19,840 nucleotides of DNA. Origin: Rhodothermaceae bacterium (GTDB taxonomy: Bacteria; Bacteroidota; Rhodothermia; Rhodothermales; Rubricoccaceae). The number at the start of each line of letters is the position of its first letter. Positions within the stretch are counted from its first letter, which is position 1. Where the stretch lies: contig JABDIZ010000154.1 of the NCBI GenBank assembly GCA_013003465.1, positions 1 through 19,840 on the forward strand, in the 5' to 3' direction. A program made the position numbers and the translations under genes. This document shows, piece after piece, positions 14,168-19,840 of the stretch. A model generated the notes under the pieces. It did no database searches. It saw only the letters and a list, made by a program, of their open reading frames with translations, and was not told the origin of the DNA.

Positions 14168-15038
14168 AACGATTCCTACCGAAGCGCTCACCGTCTCGCG
14201 CATCCCCGACGCCGAGGCCGATGACATCGCGTTCATCCGCTTCGCGCAGACGCTCAACGGCTACACCGAGGTCGGCGGCGAGGACGCCTCTGCGCTCGGG
14301 ACCTATCTCAAAGAACGTGGATTGCTGGAGGGACTCGATGCGGAGCAGGAAGCGGAACTCGGTCTCCGCGACCTCCGCATTGTACTCTTCGCACGGCAGC
14401 GGGCGCACTACCACCAGGGCGGCGGTTGGGGCGACCACGATCCGCTCATGGACGAGATGCGCATGCTCACGGGCCTGATCCGCGCGCGTGTCGAGCAACG
14501 CGGCCCGGGCGTGGCAGTCTGGCGTGGCGACATCACAACGCTCGGCGTGGACGCCATCGTCAATGCAGCGAACGAGCGGATGCTCGGGGGCGGTGGTGTG
14601 GACGGCGCGATCCACCGCGCCGCCGGGCCGGACTTGTTGGGTGCGTGTAAGGCGGTTTCCGAAGTCGCGCCCGGCGTGCGGTGCCCGGTGGGCGAAGCGC
14701 GCATCACGCCGGGGTTCAAGCTCCCGGCACGGCACATCATCCATACCGTCGGGCCGGTCTGGCACGGTGGGGACCAGGGAGAGGCGGCGCTGCTGGCCTC
14801 GGCCTACCGTTCGGCGCTCTGGGTGGCGGCTGCGCACGAACTCGACAGCCTCGCCTTCCCGTCCATCTCGACGGGCGCGTACGGCTATCCAGTCGATCAC
14901 GCGGCTGAGATCGCCGTCGCGACCATCCGGGCATTCCTTGCTGGGCATCAACACCCGCATCGCGCACTCCTCGTGGCGTTCGGGGAAGAGAACGAGCAGG
15001 CGCTCCGCCGCGCGCTTGGAGAAGCGGCGGAATTCTGA
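14160..15038 (+). CDS. YmdB/MacroD-like macrodomain ADP-ribose hydrolase with N-terminal extension
   Basis: A 292-aa protein. The C-terminal macrodomain (about 117-292) matches E. coli YmdB closely: RGDITTLGVDAIVNAANERM, then GGGGVDGAIHRAAGPDLL, HTVGPVWHGG and FPSISTGAYGYP. N138 and D148 match catalytic N25 and D35 of YmdB, so O-acetyl-ADP-ribose deacetylation or removal of mono-ADP-ribose from Asp/Glu is likely. There is no zinc-binding CHxC insert. Residues 1-116 are an extra helical region (RFAQTLNGYTEVGG, ALGTYLKERGLLEG, DEMRMLTGLIRARVE) absent from YmdB. It loosely recalls DUF6508, but I am not sure. ATG at 14160 overlaps the exporter gene by 8 nt and is preferred to the ATG at 14124, which lies deep inside that gene. 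Confidence 0.87.
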   Translation: MPRTIPTEALTVSRIPDAEADDIAFIRFAQTLNGYTEVGGEDASALGTYLKERGLLEGLDAEQEAELGLRDLRIVLFARQRAHYHQGGGWGDHDPLMDEMRMLTGLIRARVEQRGPGVAVWRGDITTLGVDAIVNAANERMLGGGGVDGAIHRAAGPDLLGACKAVSEVAPGVRCPVGEARITPGFKLPARHIIHTVGPVWHGGDQGEAALLASAYRSALWVAAAHELDSLAFPSISTGAYGYPVDHAAEIAVATIRAFLAGHQHPHRALLVAFGEENEQALRRALGEAAEF

Positions 15039-15097
15039 CGAGGGAGCGAGAATCGGCTGGGCCGCCTGTATTTTCTCGGACACCTGAAGCCGAACCG

Positions 15098-16780
15098 ATG
15101 CTGTTGCCCGCCCTCGATCTCGCCACGCTCCGCGCCCAGACGCTCGGCGTCGATGCACCCGTGCAGACGCCCTTCGGCGAACGCCTGCTCGTGTACGCGG
15201 ACTACACCGCCTCGGGCCGTTGCCTTGCTTTCGTTGAGGACTACTGCCGCGACGTGGCGACACTTTATGCGAACAGCCACACCGAGGATAGTCTCACGGG
15301 CCACGCAGCGACGCACCTGCTCCACGAAGCCGAGGCGGCTATAAAGGCCGCGCTGAACGCGGGGCCGCGCGGGAAGGTCATCGCCTGCGGCACCGGCTCG
15401 ACCGGTGCCATCCACAAGCTACAGGAGATTCTCGGCGTCGCCATTCCGCCCGCTACACTGCACTTCCTCCGCGAAACCCTTGGCGACAGCGCACTCGAAA
15501 CGATGCGGGAGCAGCAGCCCGTTGTATTCGTCGGGCCGTATGAGCACCACTCGAACGAGGTCACTTGGCGCGAAGGGCTCGCCACGGTTGTCGAGGTAGA
15601 ACTGGACGCCGATGGCGCACTCGATTTGGCGCACCTGGATCGGTTGCTCCAGGATCCTGCTTATGAGGGCCGCCGCCTGATCGGCTCGTTCTGCGCGGGC
15701 TCGAACGTGACGGGCCTGAAGTCACCCGTCCACGAGATCGCCCGATTGCTCCACCGGCGCGGGGCGTGCGCCTTGTTCGACTACGCCGCTTCCGCGCCGT
15801 ACGTCCCCATTGACATGAATCCGGAGGGCGACACGGACGGCGCGCTTGACGCCGTCTTCTTCTCGCCGCATAAGTTCCTCGGCGGGCCAGGCTCGGCTGG
15901 ACTGCTCGTCTTCCACGACGGGTTGTACCCGAGCGACCTGCCGCCAAGCGTCGGTGGTGGCGGCACCGTCGTGTACGTCAACGCCGACTCGCACGACTTC
16001 GACCCAGACGTAGAGGCGCGCGAGAAGGCGGGTACGCCGGGGCTGTTCCAGACGCTCCGCGCTGCGCTGGTGCTGGAGATCAAGCGGGCTGTCGGGGTGG
16101 AGGCCATCCAAGCGCGCGAGCACACGCTGCTCGAACGGGTCTTTGCGCGCTGGACCGCTCATCCGCGCATTGACATTCTCGGGCCGCCCGACCCTGCGAA
16201 ACGCATTGGCATCGTCTCGTTCAACCTGCGCGACGGGCACGGCAGCCGCCTGCACCCCAAGTTTGTCACCACGCTGCTCAATGACCTGTTCGGCATCCAG
16301 AGCCGGGCGGGGTGTTCCTGTGCGGGGCCGTACGGGCACCGCCTCCTCGGCGTGGACCATGCGACGAGTAGGCGTATGCGCGACTGGGCCTGTCGGGGTG
16401 TCCACGGCGTCAAGCCAGGCTGGTGCCGCGTCGGCTTCCACTACACCATGGACGACGCCGAAGCCGACTTCGTGATCGAGGCCGTGCGTTTCCTCGCCGA
16501 CTTCGGGTGCCGCTTCCTGCCACACTATGCCTTCGACGTACGCTCGGGCGGCTGGACGCACCGCGAGGCGACTCCCAATCTTCCGGCGTTTTCGCTCGGT
16601 GCCGCACTCGCGGTCGGTTCGTCGGGCCTCACGGTGCGGCCCGAGGTTGAGCGCCGCGCTCGGTACCAGGCGTCGCTGGATGAGGCCCGCGTCCTCGCGG
16701 AGGCGCTGCCCGACCCGGCCTGCACGGGACGGCTTGACGGCGAACTGGGTGAGTTGCAGTCGTTTGCACTCGCCGAGTGA
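15098..16780 (+). CDS. Class-V PLP-dependent enzyme, cysteine-desulfurase-like
   Basis: A 560-aa fold-type I PLP enzyme, longer than SufS/IscS (about 400 aa). Conserved points: H151 in EHHSNEVTW, which stacks on PLP; D228 in ALFDYAASAPYVPID; and the Schiff-base lysine K259 in FFSPHKFLGGPGSAG. The segment R403-A-G-C-S-C-A-G-P aligns with the R-x-G-x-x-C-A-x-P motif of SufS-type enzymes, so C408 takes the place of the sulfur-accepting cysteine. C406 is an additional cysteine. The C-terminal ~120 residues (from about 440) extend past the usual domain and are unassigned. No suf or isc genes are adjacent, so a role in Fe-S assembly is uncertain; a lyase or desulfurase for another substrate is possible. 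It ends 4 nt before the convergent murF stop. Confidence 0.85.
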   Translation: MLLPALDLATLRAQTLGVDAPVQTPFGERLLVYADYTASGRCLAFVEDYCRDVATLYANSHTEDSLTGHAATHLLHEAEAAIKAALNAGPRGKVIACGTGSTGAIHKLQEILGVAIPPATLHFLRETLGDSALETMREQQPVVFVGPYEHHSNEVTWREGLATVVEVELDADGALDLAHLDRLLQDPAYEGRRLIGSFCAGSNVTGLKSPVHEIARLLHRRGACALFDYAASAPYVPIDMNPEGDTDGALDAVFFSPHKFLGGPGSAGLLVFHDGLYPSDLPPSVGGGGTVVYVNADSHDFDPDVEAREKAGTPGLFQTLRAALVLEIKRAVGVEAIQAREHTLLERVFARWTAHPRIDILGPPDPAKRIGIVSFNLRDGHGSRLHPKFVTTLLNDLFGIQSRAGCSCAGPYGHRLLGVDHATSRRMRDWACRGVHGVKPGWCRVGFHYTMDDAEADFVIEAVRFLADFGCRFLPHYAFDVRSGGWTHREATPNLPAFSLGAALAVGSSGLTVRPEVERRARYQASLDEARVLAEALPDPACTGRLDGELGELQSFALAE

Positions 16781-16784
16781 GGCG

Positions 16785-18086
16785 TCAGGCGATCTGCTTC
16801 CAGCTTTCCGACTGACGCGGGAGCACGTCGGTCGGGTCGAGATCGGGATGCAACAGCGCTTCGCTGACGCGTTCCATGCGCATGCCCTGCGAGCCCTTGA
16901 CGAGCAGCACATCGCCCGCCTGCGGCGTGAAGAAGGCCTGGCCACTGCGGAGGGCTTCCGCCAGCGCCTCCGACGTGGAATAGGCAGTAACCCGGGTCGC
17001 ATCGGAGAGGCGCATCACGGCCTCTTTCATTCGGGGGCCTACAGTGAAGATGAGGTCGGCGTGTTCTTTCGCGGCGTCTAGGACGCGGTGGTGTTGCGCG
17101 ATCTCGCTTTCTCCTAACTCCAGCATGTCGCCGAGGAACGCGATGCGGCGCGTGCCCTCCTGCTGCTGAAGGACGCGGAGCGCGGCGTACGTGGCATCGG
17201 GCGAGGCATTGTAGGTGTCGTCGATCAACACGCTGTCATGCACGCCCCGAAGGCGGTTGAGGCGACCCTTCTCGGGCTGGATGTTCGCGAGCCCCCGATT
17301 GATCATCTCGTCGTCCATGCCGAGCGCGAGACCAGCACTCATGGCAGCGAGGGCGGTGTAGACGGCGTGATCGCCGAGCACGGGCAGGGTTGCCGTGATG
17401 CGCTCGGGCTGTACGTCACAATCCGGTCCGGTGCCGTAGAGGAGCGTGCGACCTTCATGGAGATCGGCCATCGCGCGGGTACGCGGGTCGTCGCCGTTGA
17501 GGCAGGCCGTGCCCTCGGGGCCGAGCGCCCGAACCAACTCCGACTTCTCGCGCTGCACGCCGTCGATGCTCCCGAACGTCTCGACATGGACGCCCTTGAC
17601 GTTCGTCACGACCGAGACCGTGGGCGGGAAGTAGCTGCACAACTCGCGGAGGTCGCCCTCGAGCCGCGCGCCCATTTCCAGGATGAGCTTCGTGTCGGCG
17701 TCGAAGTCGTAGTTGAGGACGAGGAGCGAGAGGCCGAGCGGTGTGTTCTTGTTGCCCTCGGAGGCGACGACGGCGAATGCTTCCGCGAGGACAGCGTGGA
17801 TCGCCGTGCGTGTCGTCGTCTTGCCCACCGAGCCGGTGATGGCGACGATGTCAGGCTGAAGCCGCTGCACCTTCGCCGTCGCCTGCTCAATGAGGTAGTG
17901 CAGGGTGCTCTCGACGCAGATCACCTCGACGCCCTCCGGCGCCTGCACATCCACCTCGGTCACGACGCCCGTGGCGCCCTGCTCGATGGCGTGCGGGATG
18001 AACGTGTGGCCGTCGTGTGTCTCGCCGCGGATCGCGACGTAGGTGTCGCCGGGCTGGAGGGTGCGAGTGTCGGTTGAATAACTCAA
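16785..18086 (-). CDS. murF: UDP-MurNAc-tripeptide--D-Ala-D-Ala ligase, short N-terminus
   Basis: Cytoplasmic ATP-dependent ligase that adds D-Ala-D-Ala to UDP-MurNAc-tripeptide, completing the pentapeptide precursor. With the TTG start at 18086 it is 433 aa. Motifs: STDTRTLQPGDTYVAIRGE at the very N-terminus, ATP loop GSVGKTT (85-91, K89), EGNKNTPLG, LILEMGA, TNVKGVHVETFGS, LIDDTYNASPDA and LGDMLELGESE. The start is inferred: in-frame sequence further upstream runs antiparallel-free through ddl and reads Arg/Pro-rich without family likeness, while TTGA overlaps the ddl stop by 4 nt. The N-terminal domain therefore lacks about the first 25 residues of E. coli MurF. Co-transcribed with, and coupled to, ddl. 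Confidence 0.92.
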   Translation of the reverse strand: MSYSTDTRTLQPGDTYVAIRGETHDGHTFIPHAIEQGATGVVTEVDVQAPEGVEVICVESTLHYLIEQATAKVQRLQPDIVAITGSVGKTTTRTAIHAVLAEAFAVVASEGNKNTPLGLSLLVLNYDFDADTKLILEMGARLEGDLRELCSYFPPTVSVVTNVKGVHVETFGSIDGVQREKSELVRALGPEGTACLNGDDPRTRAMADLHEGRTLLYGTGPDCDVQPERITATLPVLGDHAVYTALAAMSAGLALGMDDEMINRGLANIQPEKGRLNRLRGVHDSVLIDDTYNASPDATYAALRVLQQQEGTRRIAFLGDMLELGESEIAQHHRVLDAAKEHADLIFTVGPRMKEAVMRLSDATRVTAYSTSEALAEALRSGQAFFTPQAGDVLLVKGSQGMRMERVSEALLHPDLDPTDVLPRQSESWKQIA

Positions 18087-19171
18087 GAGCGGGTGGTCTT
18101 GAGGCGCGCGTCGCGGGCGTGGCGGTCGAGTGCGAGCCGGATGAGCGTGTCCACGAGCTCGCCGTAGGGCATCCCGGTCTGTTCCCACATCACGGGGTAC
18201 ATGCTCCGCTCGGTGAAGCCGGGAATCGTGTTGACCTCGTTGATGAAAATCTCGTCATCGGGGGTGATGAAGAAGTCCACGCGGGCCATCCCCTCGCAGC
18301 CGAGGACTCGGCAGGCCTGGACGGCCAAGGCGCGGGCGCGATCCGAGACGGCCTCCGGGAGGTCGGCCGGGACCTCCATGCGGGAGGCGTCGGCGTCGAG
18401 GTACTTGGCTTCGTAGGTGTAGAACTGTGCCGTCGAGACGATCTCGCCGAGCACCGACGCCTTGGGGTCTTCGTTCCCGAGCACGGCGCACTCGATCTCA
18501 CGACCCACCACCGCTGTTTCGATGAGCACCTTGTGGTCGTAGTCGAAGGCGTGGTCGAGGGCCGGTTCGAACTCCTCCGTCTGCTCTACTTTTGAGGTGC
18601 CGACGGACGAGCCCGAGTTGGCGGGCTTGACGAAGAGCGTCGCGCCGAGCGCCTCGGTGACCTCGGCGTACGTCGGCCGCTCGCCACGCCGGAGAACGCG
18701 GAAGGGCACGATAGGCAGCCCGGAGTCGCGGAGCAGGCGCTTGGTGACTTCCTTGTCCATGCACACGGCCGAGCCGAGTACATCGGGGCCGACGTACGGC
18801 AGGCCGAGGGTCTGGAGGAAGCCCTGCACGCGCCCGTCCTCGCCGTTTTGCCCGTGCAGCATGGGAAAGGCTACGTCGAGGGCGAGGGGCTCTAGCGTGG
18901 TCGCCTCGCCCCGGCCGATCTGAATCTCCGCGCCGTCCTCGGCGGGCGAAAACAAGGTGTCAGCGTCCGGGCTCGGGTTCTCGCTGGCGCCGCTCACCGC
19001 AGACGTATCGGTGTCCTCAATGTGCCAGCGCCCGGTGCGGTCGATGCAGATGGGCGTGACGCGGTAGCGGTCGGGATCGAGCGCGCCGAACACGTTGCGC
19101 GCCGAGTTGATGGAGACCTCATGTTCAGAGGAGAGCCCTCCGTAGATCAGGCCGACGTGCGTGCGCTCCAT
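18083..19171 (-). CDS. ddl: D-alanine--D-alanine ligase
   Basis: ATP-grasp ligase joining two D-alanines for the peptidoglycan stem peptide; 362 aa, typical of the DdlA-like longer group. Features in order: IYGGLSSEHEVS with E16 near the first D-Ala site, FPMLHGQNGEDG (102-113), VKPANSGSSVG with the flexible Ser loop (181-191), the omega loop FYTYEAKYLDADAS, and the metal site RVDFFITPDDEIFINEVNTI (ARVDF to NEVNT). K256-Y257 in EAKY is the pair that marks D-Ala specificity; D-lactate ligases of vancomycin-resistant organisms carry Phe instead of this Tyr. The stop overlaps the murF start by 4 nt. An upstream hypothetical gene ends 78 nt before. Confidence 0.95.
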   Translation of the reverse strand: MERTHVGLIYGGLSSEHEVSINSARNVFGALDPDRYRVTPICIDRTGRWHIEDTDTSAVSGASENPSPDADTLFSPAEDGAEIQIGRGEATTLEPLALDVAFPMLHGQNGEDGRVQGFLQTLGLPYVGPDVLGSAVCMDKEVTKRLLRDSGLPIVPFRVLRRGERPTYAEVTEALGATLFVKPANSGSSVGTSKVEQTEEFEPALDHAFDYDHKVLIETAVVGREIECAVLGNEDPKASVLGEIVSTAQFYTYEAKYLDADASRMEVPADLPEAVSDRARALAVQACRVLGCEGMARVDFFITPDDEIFINEVNTIPGFTERSMYPVMWEQTGMPYGELVDTLIRLALDRHARDARLKTTRS

Positions 19172-19249
19172 AGGGGTGAGAGGTGGGGGACGAGAGGGCG
19201 AGGAGACGCCGGAAGGTAGGCGCGCGAACGGCGGATGCGTGGTGCGTCT

Positions 19250-19600
19250 TTACGGACTATGCGGATTGGGGTAGAGGCGAAACTCAAGCTCGTCGGCGAC
19301 GCCGAGCATTTGCTCCTCGCTCATGCCTTGAAGGACGCGGCGCATGGGGCCGCGCAAGCCTTTGAGCGCGACGCCCAGTGCCACACCCACCGTGCGGCGA
19401 AGGACCACGCTCACGCCTAGCTGTTCGAGAGGCTCCTGGAAGTGGTACGTCAGCGAATGCTCCCCTACGGCATAGATGAAAGCAAACGCGCGGTCGGCCT
19501 TCTCCCGTGTCGAGGCGTCCGCGCGCAGGTAGGCGACGACCGCCGGGCCCTCGGTGGAGAGCGCCTCGGGGAGGGGGGTGCCTAGAAACCAATGAGCCAT
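19250..19600 (-). CDS. Small hypothetical protein upstream of ddl
   Basis: A 116-aa protein I cannot assign. It begins MAHWFLGTPLPEALSTEG and has a middle beta-like segment (HSLTYHFQEPLEQLGVSVVL), an alanine/glycine/leucine helix (TVGVALGVALKGL, about 70-82), and an acidic end (MSEEQMLGVADELEFRLYP). The hydrophobic helix is short, so membrane insertion is doubtful; no signal peptide is seen. The ATG at 19598-19600 overlaps the stop of the gene before it in a TGATG arrangement, which indicates translational coupling with that gene. It lies 78 nt upstream of ddl on the same strand and is probably in the same transcript, but no functional link to wall synthesis is visible. Confidence 0.7.
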   Translation of the reverse strand: MAHWFLGTPLPEALSTEGPAVVAYLRADASTREKADRAFAFIYAVGEHSLTYHFQEPLEQLGVSVVLRRTVGVALGVALKGLRGPMRRVLQGMSEEQMLGVADELEFRLYPNPHSP

Positions 19601-19840
19601 CAGAGGCGAGGGGTGAGATCCGTGAACAGATCGGCGCCGAGCGTATCGGTGGGAAACGCCTCGGTGAGAATGGCGCGGTGGGCCGTGCCCTTACGATGCG
19701 CGAGGCGCAGCGGCCCGGCGGGCGTGGGAAGCTCCGTGTAGTCCGTCCACGGGTAGAAGCCCTGGCCGCCGCTCTCGAGCGCGAAAGTCCACGTGACGAG
19801 GCGCCCAGTAGAGTCGGCGCGGAGCCAGTAGCGGTCACCG
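19600..19840 (-). CDS. C-terminal end of a hypothetical protein (5' end outside the window)
   Basis: An open minus-strand frame runs from the right window edge to a TGA at 19600-19602 and gives 79 residues, starting GDRYWLRADSTGRLVTWTFA. It contains aromatic and Gly-rich beta-strand sequence (GGQGFYPWTDYTELPTPAGP) and ends LGADLFTDLTPRL. The alternating strands with YW, WTDY and a final D-x-F segment recall Bacteroidota DUF6503-like exported proteins, but the start and any signal peptide are outside the window, so this is a weak guess. Support for coding comes from the TGATG overlap with the next gene. A longer overlapping frame on this strand (to 19284) is low-complexity Ser/Arg/Ala sequence and is rejected. 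Confidence 0.65.
   Translation of the reverse strand, partial: GDRYWLRADSTGRLVTWTFALESGGQGFYPWTDYTELPTPAGPLRLAHRKGTAHRAILTEAFPTDTLGADLFTDLTPRL

Noticed and set aside
15019..15045. Terminator hairpin after the macrodomain gene
   Set aside because: Only a 5-bp ATTCT/AGAAT stem with a 12-nt loop and no T-run directly after it; too weak to call.
15722..17002. 426-codon minus-strand frame crossing the class-V enzyme and the murF 3' end
   Set aside because: Antisense to a clear PLP enzyme at one end and an alternate frame of murF at the other; no coherent protein features.
18087..18188. Extension of murF upstream to 18188
   Set aside because: These 34 codons lie wholly inside ddl in another frame and read as Arg/Pro-rich sequence unlike any MurF N-terminus.

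Overview
The window is a GC-rich (roughly 65% by eye), densely packed bacterial chromosome segment. Gene content suggests a marine Bacteroidota-lineage organism, perhaps Rhodothermales: a secreted S9B dipeptidyl peptidase IV, a Hanks kinase fused to TolB-like and TPR regions, a kinase/phospho-lyase fusion, and starts without strong Shine-Dalgarno sequences. The taxonomy is inference. Neighbouring genes often overlap or nearly touch tail to tail, and several same-strand pairs are translationally coupled.

Layout. 1-1047 (+): a 5'-cut sensor histidine kinase, overlapping at its tail an AAC(6')-like GNAT acetyltransferase (1031-1480, -). 1591-3942 (+): a secreted DPP IV-type peptidase followed by a clear hairpin terminator. 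4042-4860 (-): an M15/LAS-type peptidase without a signal peptide. 4920-5678 (+): the C-terminal part of a VioB-type ferritin-like protein whose iron-binding N-terminal half is absent, followed 3 nt later by a hypothetical gene (5682-6578). 6536-9070 (-): Ser/Thr kinase-TolB-TPR protein. 9151-11436 (-): APH/hydroxylysine-kinase-like domain fused to a class-III PLP phospho-lyase. 11473-12183 (-): a strikingly AT-rich DUF4145/HEPN-type gene that looks recently acquired. 12337-13644 (+): dihydroorotase (pyrC). 13656-13816: an intergenic inverted repeat. 13835-15038 (+): a SugE/Gdx guanidinium exporter overlapping a YmdB-like macrodomain gene. 15098-16780 (+): a class-V PLP enzyme with a cysteine-desulfurase-type motif. 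16785-19840 (-): a coupled run of two hypothetical genes (one cut by the window edge), ddl and murF.

Functional links. ddl and murF catalyse consecutive steps of peptidoglycan precursor synthesis: Ddl makes D-Ala-D-Ala and MurF attaches it to the UDP-MurNAc-tripeptide. They overlap by 4 nt. The fused kinase/phospho-lyase would phosphorylate a small hydroxylated amine and then eliminate ammonia and phosphate from it. The other genes look like a housekeeping and accessory mix rather than one system. The best candidates for something new are the truncated ferritin-like gene with its uncharacterised partner, the AT-rich HEPN-type islet, and the macrodomain with an N-terminal extension that is coupled to an exporter. 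No CRISPR array, tRNA, rRNA or insertion sequence was seen.
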